From an uncultured Pantoea sp. (GTDB lineage Bacteria; Pseudomonadota; Gammaproteobacteria; Enterobacterales; Enterobacteriaceae): 64,000 nucleotides of DNA. The notes under the pieces are model-generated. The model ran no database searches. It was not told where the DNA came from and worked only from the letters and a program-made list of their open reading frames with translations. Positions 27,794 to 37,464 of the stretch are shown here, piece after piece; the first letter of the stretch is position 1, and each line of letters starts with the position of its first letter. The translations under genes were made by a program, and so were the position numbers. The DNA is taken from NCBI GenBank assembly GCA_913778495.1, contig CAJYVD010000031.1, positions 1-64,000 of the forward strand, read 5' to 3'.

Positions 27794-28013
27794 TGTCCCT
27801 CCTGCGCTCAAAGCCCATTTTTGTGCGTTATAACATAGACTTAAACCGACCTATACGCCAGCGGCAAAACATGTCATCGGGTGTCGCACCTGGCAAGATA
27901 TTATCCCGCTTGCTTAGCGTGGTCGGTTAACGGGCGACGATAACACCATGACAGCGCTACCCTCTACGGGTAGGTTACAGGCAGAGTCACGTGAATAAAT
28001 AAGGATATCTAAG

Positions 28014-28574
28014 ATGACGATCCCGACGTTACACACTGAACGCTTACTCCTTAAACCGCTGGCGGCGGATGATGCGCCGCAAATACAGCTGCGCTATCCG
28101 CACTGGGAAATTGTGCGATACATGGTGTCTTCGGTGCCGTGGCCTTATCCGGCCGACGGAGCGGAACAGTATGTCAATAACGTGGCACTCCCGGATATCG
28201 CCAAGGGCATTGCCTGGTTTTGGGCGATAAGAGATCGCACGGCGACAGATAACCTGATGGGCGTGATCTGCCTGTATGACGTAGAGGATAACAACCGCGG
28301 ATTTTGGCTGGCACCGGAATATCAGGGGCAAGGCTATATGCGTGAAGCCAGTCTGGCGGTGACCGATTACTGGTTCAATACCCTGGATAAACCGCTACTG
28401 CGCGCCCCCAAAGCCGCTGCAAATCAGCGCTCCCGGCGTATCTCCGAACAAAGCGGGATGCGGCGGATCCGCACCGAAAAGAAGGCCTACGTCGGTGGCG
28501 TGATGGATTCCGAAGTGTGGGAAATCACCCGTGACGAGTGGAATGCCCGTCACGGTAAACGCTCGCATCCCTGA
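28014..28574 (+). CDS. GNAT acetyltransferase (RimJ/RimL-like)
   Basis: 186 residues. Starts TLHTERLLLKPLAADDAPQI, the signature beginning of RimJ/RimL-type N-acetyltransferases, and has the acetyl-CoA loop region GFWLAPEYQGQGYMREASLA. Likely acetylates a protein N-terminus, amino acid or small amine. RBS AAGGATA before ATG 28014. Confidence 0.88.
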   Translation: MTIPTLHTERLLLKPLAADDAPQIQLRYPHWEIVRYMVSSVPWPYPADGAEQYVNNVALPDIAKGIAWFWAIRDRTATDNLMGVICLYDVEDNNRGFWLAPEYQGQGYMREASLAVTDYWFNTLDKPLLRAPKAAANQRSRRISEQSGMRRIRTEKKAYVGGVMDSEVWEITRDEWNARHGKRSHP

Positions 28575-28637
28575 CTGGGCGGCGTGCGCGCCGCGTTATC
28601 GAATGGCCGCCTCGCCCTGATCGTCTCTGCAATCGGT

Positions 28638-29414
28638 TCAGAACGTATAGGTGATCGCCAGCAAACCCGTGCCCTCGTTGCGGCGTGACACCAGCGGACT
28701 GTCCGCTGCATGAGCGCTCAGCCAGGTGTAACCCGCACTCACCAATGTCCCCCAGTGGGCATCAAACTGATGATCCCAGATGAGGCTGGTATTGGTGCCA
28801 TAGAAGCCGGCGGCGGCATCGTAGCGGCTAAACCGGCTGCGGCGACTTTGTTGCTCGCTGACGCCGTACCATGTGTTCATATAGCGGCCATCACCGAACA
28901 GCGCCGCGGTCTGCAGGGCAACCGTATCCGACTGGCTTTGCAGCGGGACCAGCGTGAATGAGGCTTGATAATTCACACCCTGGCTGTCGCTGAGCGGCAG
29001 CACCGCCTTGCCCTCTATGCTAAACCAGGGCGTCAATTGCCATCCCAGCGCCAGGCCGGTATTGACGGTGGCCGCGATATCGCCCATACCGCTGAGCCGA
29101 TCGGCGCCGTCACGCCAGTCAGAATGGCGGTCGGCGCGCCCCAAATCGTAGCCCAGCGTGTGCTCCAGATAGATACCGTTGGCACTCTGCAGATCGTAAC
29201 CTATCCCCTTTTGCGCATCCGCGAAGAGGGCGCCCTGCCTCGCCTGCAGCACCGGCACCGGCTGCATTCGCATCGCATCCGAGCCGCTGTAGCGTGGCGC
29301 ATACTGCGCGCCCACGCCCACCGTGACGCCATCCTGCGGACCGCCGTCCGCATGCACCGCTGCCGCTGTTATCAGCGTCAGCGCAGCCACACCCTGCATT
29401 ATCTTGCTGCTCAT
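28638..29414 (-). CDS. MipA/OmpV family outer membrane protein
   Basis: 258 residues: signal peptide (IMQGVAALTLITAAAVHADG), then VTVGVGAQYAPRYSGSDAMR and a beta-barrel pattern of alternating residues ending in aromatic Phe (LAITYTF). MipA/OmpV proteins are barrels linked to cell-wall enzymes or small-molecule uptake. ATG 29414 is preferred because GGGGAGACG precedes it. Divergent from the RND efflux genes, with about 250 bp between. Confidence 0.9.
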   Translation of the reverse strand: MSSKIMQGVAALTLITAAAVHADGGPQDGVTVGVGAQYAPRYSGSDAMRMQPVPVLQARQGALFADAQKGIGYDLQSANGIYLEHTLGYDLGRADRHSDWRDGADRLSGMGDIAATVNTGLALGWQLTPWFSIEGKAVLPLSDSQGVNYQASFTLVPLQSQSDTVALQTAALFGDGRYMNTWYGVSEQQSRRSRFSRYDAAAGFYGTNTSLIWDHQFDAHWGTLVSAGYTWLSAHAADSPLVSRRNEGTGLLAITYTF

Positions 29415-29663
29415 CACGTCTCCCCGTTATTCGCTCACGCCGCGCCCTGGATTGGGCGGCAGCCTCTGCAACGGAGTATTGCCTGGCTTTGTCAACAAAC
29501 CGCCAGGGAATAATGAAGAAACGGTCAAGGCGCCTCTCTGACGAAAATGCGAGGGGTAAAGGGCCAAAAAATTCGGCCATCTTGACATTACCTTGACCGT
29601 TTATCGGACGATCCTCGACAGTGCAGCGCTGTAATGGCGTGGTCTTGTAAAAGGAACCGCGCG

Positions 29664-30809
29664 ATGACTGATGAACTGACCCGCCTACTGAAACACAGCC
29701 TTGAACACTTACTGGCGGCGCGCCGCCTCAATGGCATATTGCTTCTCCTGCGCTGCCTGATGGCGTGTGCGCTTATCCTTACCGGGTGTGGGCAGCCCCC
29801 CGTGCCGCCGCCCGTTCCGCCCCGTCCGGTGAAAACCGTCGTGGCGTCCGTGGAGGCTGACGCGGCGTCCCTGACGCTGACCGGAGAGATACGCGCTCAT
29901 GATGAAACCGCGCTGGGTTTCAGGCTGGAAGGGCGCGTGCTGACGCGTAGCGTCGACATCGGTACGCGGGTGCACGCCGACAGCGTGCTGGCCACGCTGG
30001 ACGCGCAGACCGTGCAGAACCAGGTGGTCAGCGCGCGATCGGAGGTGAGCAGCGCCCGCGCCGCTGAGCAGGTCGCTGCACTGAACCTGCGGCGTATGCG
30101 CGCGCTGATGCCCTCCGGTGCCATCGCCCGGGCGCAGCTGGATTCGGCGCGCTCTGACTGGCAGTCCGCCCATGCGCGGCTGGAAAGCAGTGAGGCGGCC
30201 TACAACACGGCGCAACAGAGCCTGAGCTGGACGTCGCTGACGGCGCCCACTGATGGCGTCGTCACCCGCGTCAGCGTCTCTCCCGGTCAGGTGGTCAGCG
30301 CCGGACAGACCGTGATGACGATCGCCGCCGGTGACGGTCGCGATGTCATCATCGATGTCGCCGATCCCGGGCGCATCCCGCAGGGAAAGGACGCGCGCTT
30401 TCAGGTCGCGCTGCTCAGCGATCCTGGCGTAACGGCCGTGGGTCGCCTGCGTGACATCAGTCCGCAGGCCGACCCGCAGACGCGAACGTGGCGGGTACGC
30501 ATCACGCTGATCGCTCCGCCGCAGCCCATGGTGCTGGGTGCCACGGTCACCGTGACGCTGCCAGATGGTGGGTCACCGGCCATCGCCCTGCCCGCCTCCG
30601 CGTTAACCTGGGTAGCGGGTCAGCCCGCCGTTTTTGTTCTCGACCCCGCCCGCGAACGGGTCTATCGACATGTCGTGGTGCTCGATCGCTATTCCGCCTC
30701 CACCGCCTTTATCCGCGACGGTATTCCGCGGGGTGCCCGCGTGGTCACCGCTGGGGTCAGCACGCTCCGCAACGGCGAACGCGTCGCAGCTGAAGAGGAA
30801 AATATCTGA
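29664..30809 (+). CDS. RND efflux periplasmic adaptor lipoprotein
   Basis: 381 residues. The N-terminus has a lipobox, LMACALILTGCGQPP, so it is probably lipid-anchored to the inner membrane. It then has the barrel/lipoyl/hairpin order of membrane fusion proteins: ETALGFRLEGRVLTRSVDIG, an alpha-hairpin (SARSEVSSARAAEQVAALNL), TAPTDGVVTRVSVSPGQVV. It links the pump to an outer-membrane channel. ATG 29664 is preferred for AAGGAACCG upstream; GTG-type starts lie earlier. Overlaps the pump gene by one base (TGATG). No outer-membrane channel gene is nearby. Confidence 0.88.
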   Translation: MTDELTRLLKHSLEHLLAARRLNGILLLLRCLMACALILTGCGQPPVPPPVPPRPVKTVVASVEADAASLTLTGEIRAHDETALGFRLEGRVLTRSVDIGTRVHADSVLATLDAQTVQNQVVSARSEVSSARAAEQVAALNLRRMRALMPSGAIARAQLDSARSDWQSAHARLESSEAAYNTAQQSLSWTSLTAPTDGVVTRVSVSPGQVVSAGQTVMTIAAGDGRDVIIDVADPGRIPQGKDARFQVALLSDPGVTAVGRLRDISPQADPQTRTWRVRITLIAPPQPMVLGATVTVTLPDGGSPAIALPASALTWVAGQPAVFVLDPARERVYRHVVVLDRYSASTAFIRDGIPRGARVVTAGVSTLRNGERVAAEEENI

Positions 30810-33800
30810 TGCAGCAGCCGTTCAACCTCTCTGCCTGGGCTTTGGCGCGCCCGCAGTTAATGGCGTTTTTGATGCTCATGCTGATGGCGATGGGCGTGTT
30901 TTACTATCAACAGCTGCCGCGTAACGAAGATCCGGCGTTTACCATTAAAACCGCCGTGGTGACGGCGCAATGGCCAGGCGCTCCGCTGGATGACACGGTC
31001 CGGCTGCTCACCGATCCGCTGGAAAAAACCCTGCAGGAGGTGCCCTGGCTGGATTATGTGCAGAGCGAAACGCACGCCGGCCGCAGCGTGATTTTTGTCA
31101 ATCTGCGCGATGACACCCCACCGGACAAGGTGCCGGATCTCTGGTATCAGCTGCGAAAAAAAATGCAGGATCTGGCGCCCGCCTTGCCGCAAAGCGTGCA
31201 GGGCCCGGCCGTGAACGATGCGTTCGACGACACCTTTGGCACAATTTACGGCTTTACCGCCGACGGCTTCTCGCTGCGCGAACTGCGCGATCGCGTAGAG
31301 GCTATCCGCCGCGATGTCATGAGCCTGCCGGACGTGGGCAAAGTGACGCTACTGGGCGAGCAGGAGGAGCAGATCGTGGTGGCGTTTTCCTCGCGCCAGC
31401 TGACCGCCATGGGGCTGAGCCTGCAGCAGGTAGCGGATGCGCTGCAGGCGCAGAACGCAGTTGAACCCTCAGGCACGCTGCGCACCGATCGGGATAACGT
31501 CGCCCTGCGCGTGAGCGGCGCCTTCAGGAGCGAGGCGAGTTTGCGCGCCGTAACGCTGCACGTCAACGGCCGCTACGTGCCGCTGACCGATATTGCGACC
31601 CTGTCGCGCCGCGCCGCCGAGCCTCCCGCCCCACTGTTTCGCATCAACGGACAACCGGCGATTGGGCTGGCGATCGCCATGGCCCCCACCGGCAATATGC
31701 TGGATTTTGGTGCGGCCCTGCGCGCGCAGATGCACCGCGAAGCGCAGCGCCTGCCGCACGGTATGAATGTGGTCCGCGTGGCTGACCAGTCCGCCGTGGT
31801 CAGTCAGGCCATCAGCGCGTTTATGCGGGTATTAAGCGAGGCTGTGGTGATAGTGCTGGCCGTCTCCTTTGTGTCGCTCGGCCTGCGTGCCGGGCTGGTG
31901 GTGGCTGCCGCGATCCCGCTGGTGCTGGCGATGACTTTCACTGGCATGCATCTGGCCGGTATTGGCCTGCAGCGCATCTCGCTGGGCGCGCTGATTATCG
32001 CCCTCGGTCTGCTGGTGGATGACGCCATGATCACCGTCGAAACCATGGTGTCACGGCTGGAAGCGGGTGATTCACGCCGTCAGGCCGCCACGTTCGCCTT
32101 CAAAACCACCGCGTTTCCTATGCTGACCGGCACGTTGGTGATGATTGCCGGCTTTATTCCGGTGGGCTTTGCAGCCTCCAGCGCCGGGGAATACTGTTAC
32201 ACCTTGTTCGCCGTGGTGAGCCTCGCCCTGCTGTGCTCCTGGATCGTCGCGGTGCTGTTTTCACCGCTGATCGGCAGTTGGCTGCTGCCGGCGACGCTGG
32301 CAAAACACGCCGCCGGGCCAGGCTTGTTGGCTACCCATTACCGGCGCCTGTTGGGCTGGGTGCTACACCACCGTTTGGTTACCGTGGCCATCGCCCTGAC
32401 GGCGCTGCTGTTAGCCGGCGTGGGCACGCGCTATATGCAGGGCGAATTCTTTCCAGCCTCCGATCGCCCGGAGCTGCTGGTCAACCTGTCGCTGCCGGCT
32501 AATGCCTCACAGGCCGCCACGCTGCAGCAGGTAACACGGCTGGAAGCGGCGCTGCAGGGCAATGCGAATGTAGAGCGCTATTCCGCCTATGTCGGCAGCG
32601 GCGCCGTGCGCTTCTATCTCCCGATGGACGTCCTGCTGGACGACGAAAACACCGCCCAACTGGTAGTGGTGGCCAAAGATCTGGCGGCGCGTGAACGCTT
32701 GCAGGCACAGCTGAACGCGCTACTGGCAAAAGCGTTCAGTGCGATTACCACGCGCGTCTCGGCGCTGGAGCTGGGGCCCCCGGTGGGCTGGCCGGTGCGC
32801 TATCGCGTCACCGGACCGGATTATGCGCGGGTGCTAACCCTTGCGGAAACGCTCTCGGACGCGCTTGGCAATTCTCCCCTTACGCGCGGCGTGAATCAGA
32901 CCGCGGGAGAGCCAGAGCGCGCGATCACGCTGGAGGTGAACCAGACGGCTGCGCGGGCCGCCGGGATCTCTTCCGACGCGCTGGCACAGTACCTGAATAC
33001 GCTCTGGTCCGGGCGCGTGGTCACAAGCGTGCGCGACCGTAACCGCCTCATCGACGTGGTGCTCAAAGGCAACGATGCCGAGCGAAACGATCTCAGTTTA
33101 CTGTCGACGCTGGTGCTGACCGGCGATAACGGCGCAAAAATTCCGCTGTCACAGGTCGCTCATCCGCGGGCGGGCCTTGAGGCGCCGGTGATGTGGCGGC
33201 GGCAGCGGCTGCCGTTTATTACCGTTCAGACGGATGTTGCGCCGGGTCTGCGCGCAGAAGCCGTCTCGTTGGGCCTGCGTCCTACGGTTGATCGTCTGCG
33301 GGCGCAGTTGCCGCCGGGTTACCATATTGTGGAAGAGGGCACGGTGGCGGAATCCGATAAGGGTAACCAGTCGGTAATGACCCTGCTGCCCGTTACGCTG
33401 CTGGTGATGCTGGTGCTGTTGATGATCCAGCTGCAACGCGTCTCCCGCATGGCGCTGGCCCTGCTGATGGCCCCCTTTGGGCTGCCCGGCATCGTGCTGG
33501 CGATGCTGCCCACCGGCACGCCAATGGGCTTTGTTGCACTGCTGGGCGTGATTGCGCTGGCCGGCATGATCATTCGCAACGCGGTGATGCTCATCGTCGA
33601 GGCAGACGGGAATGTCGCGGCGGGACTGCATCCTGACAAGGCGATTACCCAGGCCGCGCTGCACCGCGCGCGGCCCATTTTGCTCACCGCCTGCGCGGCA
33701 ATCCTCGGCATGCTGCCGATCGCGCATCAGGTTTTTTGGGGACCGATGGCTTTCGCCATCATCGGTGGCTTGCTGGTGGCCACGGCGGTCACGCTGACCT

Positions 33801-33856
33801 TACTGCCTGCGCTGATGAGCCTGTTGCTGCAGGCTGAGGCCAGGCGAGATCGATAA
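30809..33856 (+). CDS. RND-family multidrug/proton antiporter
   Basis: 1015-residue inner-membrane pump of the AcrB/MMPL superfamily: first helix LARPQLMAFLMLMLMAMGVF, the large periplasmic loops, and the central membrane block with the proton-relay Asp pair in LGLLVDDAMITVETM. The second half repeats the pattern and ends LPALMSLLLQ. Translationally coupled to the adaptor. It would need a TolC-type channel from elsewhere. Substrates unknown; members of this subgroup often export dyes, solvents or phenolics. A hairpin follows. Confidence 0.93.
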   Translation: MQQPFNLSAWALARPQLMAFLMLMLMAMGVFYYQQLPRNEDPAFTIKTAVVTAQWPGAPLDDTVRLLTDPLEKTLQEVPWLDYVQSETHAGRSVIFVNLRDDTPPDKVPDLWYQLRKKMQDLAPALPQSVQGPAVNDAFDDTFGTIYGFTADGFSLRELRDRVEAIRRDVMSLPDVGKVTLLGEQEEQIVVAFSSRQLTAMGLSLQQVADALQAQNAVEPSGTLRTDRDNVALRVSGAFRSEASLRAVTLHVNGRYVPLTDIATLSRRAAEPPAPLFRINGQPAIGLAIAMAPTGNMLDFGAALRAQMHREAQRLPHGMNVVRVADQSAVVSQAISAFMRVLSEAVVIVLAVSFVSLGLRAGLVVAAAIPLVLAMTFTGMHLAGIGLQRISLGALIIALGLLVDDAMITVETMVSRLEAGDSRRQAATFAFKTTAFPMLTGTLVMIAGFIPVGFAASSAGEYCYTLFAVVSLALLCSWIVAVLFSPLIGSWLLPATLAKHAAGPGLLATHYRRLLGWVLHHRLVTVAIALTALLLAGVGTRYMQGEFFPASDRPELLVNLSLPANASQAATLQQVTRLEAALQGNANVERYSAYVGSGAVRFYLPMDVLLDDENTAQLVVVAKDLAARERLQAQLNALLAKAFSAITTRVSALELGPPVGWPVRYRVTGPDYARVLTLAETLSDALGNSPLTRGVNQTAGEPERAITLEVNQTAARAAGISSDALAQYLNTLWSGRVVTSVRDRNRLIDVVLKGNDAERNDLSLLSTLVLTGDNGAKIPLSQVAHPRAGLEAPVMWRRQRLPFITVQTDVAPGLRAEAVSLGLRPTVDRLRAQLPPGYHIVEEGTVAESDKGNQSVMTLLPVTLLVMLVLLMIQLQRVSRMALALLMAPFGLPGIVLAMLPTGTPMGFVALLGVIALAGMIIRNAVMLIVEADGNVAAGLHPDKAITQAALHRARPILLTACAAILGMLPIAHQVFWGPMAFAIIGGLLVATAVTLTLLPALMSLLLQAEARRDR

Positions 33857-33864
33857 AGCGAGGC

Positions 33865-33885
33865 GCAGGCGCGGTTGGCGCCTGC
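33865..33885. terminator. Hairpin between convergent RND pump and LysE genes
   Basis: GCAGGCGC, five-base loop, GCGCCTGC, between stop codons at 33856 and 33893. No clear T tract. Confidence 0.5.
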
Positions 33886-33892
33886 CCGTTGC

Positions 33893-34537
33893 TTAACGGC
33901 GGGTTAGCGCCAGCCTGATACCCAGCGCGATAAACGTGGCGCCAACCATGCGATCCAGCGCCTTTTGCAACCGATAATTGCCTGAGACGACGCTGGCGGC
34001 GCCGCCAGCCAACAGGGCAAACGTGCAGTCGGTAAGAAAGGCAATAAGGGCGTAAGTCAGCCCCAGCAGCAGAAAGGATTCCGTGTGATGTTCCCCTTCC
34101 GGTGAAACAAACTGCGGAAAGAAAGCCACAAAGAACAGGAGCACCTTGGGGTTAGTCAAGGTGGTAATAAACCCTTTAGTCAGCAGCGAATACGCGCCGC
34201 GTGTAGAACGGCCAGCACGGCTACTGGCTGCTTCCTGCGACGCGTTTTTAAACGTGCCAATGATCATTTTGCCGCCCAGGAAGATCAGATAAGCCCCGCC
34301 GAGGTACTTGACCGCCGTAAACATCACCGGTGACGCCGCCAGTAGCGCGGTGAGCCCTAACGCGCTGGCAACCGCATGGGTGCAGCTGCCCAGCGCCACG
34401 CCGGTCGCCGAGAGTATGCCAGCACGTCGCCCGTTAGCCACGCTTTGTCCAATCACGTAGGCCATATCGGGGCCAGGCGTCACGGAAAGCAGAAAAACAG
34501 AAAGTGCAAACAGCCCAAACTGGGTGATATCCAGCAT
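33893..34537 (-). CDS. LysE/RhtB family amino-acid exporter
   Basis: 214 residues with about six membrane spans. Typical motifs are SVTPGPDMAYVIGQSVANGR near the N-terminus and FITTLTNPKVLLFFVAFFPQ. RhtB-type proteins export homoserine, threonine, lysine or related compounds; the substrate cannot be told here. ATG 34537 is chosen because TGAGG lies five bases upstream; a start at 34555 has no such site. Confidence 0.9.
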   Translation of the reverse strand: MLDITQFGLFALSVFLLSVTPGPDMAYVIGQSVANGRRAGILSATGVALGSCTHAVASALGLTALLAASPVMFTAVKYLGGAYLIFLGGKMIIGTFKNASQEAASSRAGRSTRGAYSLLTKGFITTLTNPKVLLFFVAFFPQFVSPEGEHHTESFLLLGLTYALIAFLTDCTFALLAGGAASVVSGNYRLQKALDRMVGATFIALGIRLALTRR

Positions 34538-34731
34538 CTTGTCCTCACATAGCAATAAAATTCCACGCCTGAATGTATCGGGATGAGGGCAAGAAAACCA
34601 GACGCTGGATGGCGTTGAAGCGAGCGTGATATCGGCTCGCAGGCCATAAGGATCAGGTTTTCAGCAAGGTTGTTCGGAATGCAGGGGTCGCAGCCCACCG
34701 AACAACCGGTTTAATACGTTGGGATCTCCGC

Positions 34732-35301
34732 TTACATCGCCATGTCTTGAGCAGATTTCAGGTGCTGCTCAACAACCGGTGTGTGCGCCTCGGCGAGCGC
34801 TTTTACGTCGGGATCGGTGATCTTGCTGGCGTCTTTTTGCAGCGTGGACAGCACCCTCTGGTGATCCTGGGTTCCGGCGTTTTCCATGTACAGCTTGTCA
34901 AACGCGCTGCCGCGCTGCTTTTCCAGCGTGGCGGCCAGGGTTTTGTGTTGGCTGTCTGGCTCTGTGGGCAGAGTGACACCCTTTTGTTGCGCTACCGTCT
35001 GCACCTTGGTGAGCGCCGCGCTGTGATCGTCCACCATCTTCTGCGCGAAGGCTTTGACGTTGCTGCTTTGGGCTTTGTTCAGGGCAATTTTCGCCGCGGC
35101 AATTTCATTGATATTGGCTTGCGCCATGTCTTTTAGCGCGTGTTGATCCCCGGCGCTCAGTCGCGCACCGGATCCGCTTTGGTTTGCGGCAGCCGGCTGT
35201 GCGGCGCTCGCGGGTGCCTGTGCCTGCACGCTGGCGGCGTTTAATAAGGTGGCCACAACCGATACGGCAAGCAGCCCTTTTAACGTGTGATATTTTTGCA
35301 T
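34732..35301 (-). CDS. DUF4142 secreted protein
   Basis: 189 residues: signal peptide (LKGLLAVSVVATLLNAASVQ), an Ala/Gln/Ser linker, then the DUF4142 four-helix ferritin-like bundle (DMAQANINEIAAAKIALNKA, FAQKMVDDHSAALTKV, LYMENAGTQDHQRVL). Periplasmic; family function is unknown though often linked with stress. ATG 35301 is chosen for CAGGAGA upstream; a longer frame from 35448 would start with unrelated sequence. Confidence 0.88.
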   Translation of the reverse strand: MQKYHTLKGLLAVSVVATLLNAASVQAQAPASAAQPAAANQSGSGARLSAGDQHALKDMAQANINEIAAAKIALNKAQSSNVKAFAQKMVDDHSAALTKVQTVAQQKGVTLPTEPDSQHKTLAATLEKQRGSAFDKLYMENAGTQDHQRVLSTLQKDASKITDPDVKALAEAHTPVVEQHLKSAQDMAM

Positions 35302-35740
35302 TGTCTTCTCCTGAAATAAGGTGAAAGGCGCGTTACAGAGAATAAACTCTGCACGCCCCTTACAGGAAAACTGCAGGTACAACGGTAGTATAGTGGCACG
35401 ACGTGCGATAGCTGCATTTAATTCAGGGATATTGACTTCCATCAGCATTAAATAAGGATTGCCGTATGGCTTTGATGGCCGAACACCAACCTCCCTTTAT
35501 TACTCAACGCAAAATGAACACCAGAAAGGTTGATTTTTATGATAAAAAAATACTTACCTCACCCTGTCAAATAACTTCATGAATTTAATTTCGCGTGCGA
35601 ATTTCGTTTCGCTTTCACTATTTCTGAATAGGGTGTTTTACCGCTGGGCTTTATTTAGCTTGTGTAGATGATGATAATGTAAAAATAGTATTCCGCAGCT
35701 CTATTCGACGAAGAATTATCAAGCGCACTGAGGAGGCAAA
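35302..35740. other. Intergenic region, no gene seen
   Basis: 439 bp between a minus-strand and a plus-strand gene. The part from 35500 to 35700 is AT-rich and should hold the promoter of the AriR-like gene. Nothing else recognised. Confidence 0.4.
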
Positions 35741-35953
35741 ATGGATATCCGGTCTTCACAGACACGAGAAAGGATCCGTTCGGTAATTGGAAACGCAATA
35801 TGCAGCCTACTTTCCGCTGGCAAACAGGTGGAAAAAAACGCGCTGCTGGCACACCTGAAAACCGCCGAGATTCACGCCGTCGACGGCATGAAAAAGGTAT
35901 ACGGTGCCGCCATTCATCTGGTGAAAAAAAGTCCGAATTTGACAGAGGATTAA
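35741..35953 (+). CDS. YmgB/AriR-like biofilm and acid-resistance protein (first copy)
   Basis: 70 residues, all-helical, related to YmgB/AriR/YcgZ. The pattern is VIGNAICSLLSAGKQVEKNALLAHLKTAE, followed by a second helix (VDGMKKVYGAAIHLVKK). These small proteins act in the blue-light BluF-BluR pathway and Rcs control of biofilm in E. coli. RBS GAGGAGG before ATG 35741. A second family member is 0.9 kb downstream. Confidence 0.75.
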   Translation: MDIRSSQTRERIRSVIGNAICSLLSAGKQVEKNALLAHLKTAEIHAVDGMKKVYGAAIHLVKKSPNLTED

Positions 35954-36048
35954 GCGGGGATGATGCGCTAAGGGGGAAGCGGTTTTGCGCCGCGCAGACG
36001 CCTTTATCCGTGCCTCTGTCGCAAAAAAGAGGCGTTAGACATCGCGCT

Positions 36049-36453
36049 TTACGCGCAAGCCTCGGACACGGCGTAACTGTCTTCAAACATGCGGAACCGC
36101 GTGATCAGCCCTTCTTCTATTAGCATGTCGAGAACAAATTCGGTTTCAATAAGTTTCTGCGTTTTTTTCACCCGTGATGCCAGCGACCCAATCGCCACCA
36201 GCCGCGTTGCTTTAACGAGGATCTCCTTGATTTCGAAATGCTCGGGTACCAATTCTGCGCGAATTTGCGCATAGAATTCTGCGACCCCCGCTCTGCCGTG
36301 CTTACGCCCTACCCAAGGGACGCGCTGCGTATTACCCGGCACCAGCCAGTCAACGTCATCGCTCACCAACTCCGCGATCGCAGAGACCTCCTTCGCCGTA
36401 GCGATACGGTGAAAAAATGCTTCTGCAACGGCCTGTGGCGTCTGAATAGTCAT
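36049..36453 (-). CDS. SnoaL/NTF2-like protein
   Basis: 134-residue cone-shaped alpha+beta barrel protein (AEAFFHRIATAKEVSAIAEL; VSDDVDWLVPGNTQRVPWVG; GVAEFYAQI). SnoaL-like domains include isomerases, dehydratases and ligand-binding proteins; no catalytic residue can be assigned. RBS GGGAGAGACTGGAG before ATG 36453. Isolated. Confidence 0.8.
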   Translation of the reverse strand: MTIQTPQAVAEAFFHRIATAKEVSAIAELVSDDVDWLVPGNTQRVPWVGRKHGRAGVAEFYAQIRAELVPEHFEIKEILVKATRLVAIGSLASRVKKTQKLIETEFVLDMLIEEGLITRFRMFEDSYAVSEACA

Positions 36454-36854
36454 CTCCAGTCTCTCCCGATAAGCGTGATGAAAGGGCTACAGACTAAAAG
36501 AAAATTTTCATCAGGCGTTTAACCCACGGTGCGGTTGAGGGACACATTTTGCACCAGAGCTGCCAGAACATTGCTAATCCGAAGGGCAGCGTGTTAGGGT
36601 GACCGCACTGGATTATTTCCGGGTCACATTCGGTATCAGGCGGATCAGCCTTTGAATCGTTACCAGGTCACTCTCTCAAGCGCCGATTAAGCGGCTTCCA
36701 TACGCGATCATCCTGCTGATGCAGTACGCCCGACAGCGTCCGAGCGCGATGTATTTCGCAGGGATCCTTCACGGCATTGGCACACAACATCACGCTTTTT
36801 GCATCGATCCATTCCTGGGAGGAAGGGGCCGTTTGCTTGCAGTTAAGGTTTACT
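36454..36854. other. Intergenic region, no gene seen
   Basis: 401 bp between divergent genes. A short open frame here (36777 onward) is the 5' extension of the second AriR-like gene and lacks its own ribosome site. Confidence 0.4.
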
Positions 36855-37139
36855 ATGCCGAGGAATTCATCCGACACGATTACTGCCAACACGCTATCCG
36901 GTGACGATGGCGCTGAATCAGCGCTCGTCGCCCCCGCGAGCGGTGTCCGTACGCGCTACGACAGCCCGCAGGAGGCGGTCGGCGCCATGGTGCGATCGTT
37001 AATGGCGGCCGGGAAGCGTGTCAGCTTTGAGGAAATCCAGCTGATGCTGATTGTCCGTCTCAAAATGGCAACCGATCTGTCGCAGCAGGCGATCCTGCAG
37101 GACGCGCTGGCACTGCTGCAGACGGCGGGTCAGCGTTAA
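36855..37139 (+). CDS. YmgB/AriR-like protein (second copy)
   Basis: 94 residues with a Ser/Asp/Glu-rich N-terminus and then the AriR-type helices SPQEAVGAMVRSLMAAGKRV and SFEEIQLMLIVRLKMATDLS. Related to, but diverged from, the protein at 35741. The start at ATG 36855 has TTAAGG upstream; the reading frame continues further 5' but without initiation signals. Likely a small regulator or connector of biofilm/acid stress, by family only. Confidence 0.65.
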   Translation: MPRNSSDTITANTLSGDDGAESALVAPASGVRTRYDSPQEAVGAMVRSLMAAGKRVSFEEIQLMLIVRLKMATDLSQQAILQDALALLQTAGQR

Positions 37140-37464
37140 TTAACAGCGCGCCCCGTCCAACAAGCTCTACTCTTCATCCCACGTCTTATTCTCAGCATGA
37201 AGGCCACGAGCCGCTTCTCACTTCACGCCGGCGTTGCTTTCATCTGCTTACATTTTATCCCCGCCCTTAACCCGAATTGGTTGTTCAATTTGCCACCAAA
37301 ACGAAAGGGAATGTCTATTCTCTAAAACGGAACGGCAAACAATGAGAATAAAGCCATTGACGGCGGTACACCCTTGCCTGTTCAGCCCGACCTTATTGAG
37401 ATAAAGCGCCTAAAAAAGCGCCACATCGTTTACCTGCACAGCATCCAACTTTGACGAGACTTTT
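37140..37464. other. Upstream region of the chemoreceptor gene
   Basis: 325 bp with no gene. Flagellar sigma-28 promoters are usual for chemoreceptors, but I could not fix a clear TAAA-15-GCCGATAA match by eye. Confidence 0.35.

Noticed and set aside
33149-33727. 192-codon Gln/His-rich minus-strand frame in the RND pump gene
   Set aside because: Antisense shadow of the transporter's membrane helices; repeats of Gln and His reflect Leu and Met codons on the other strand.
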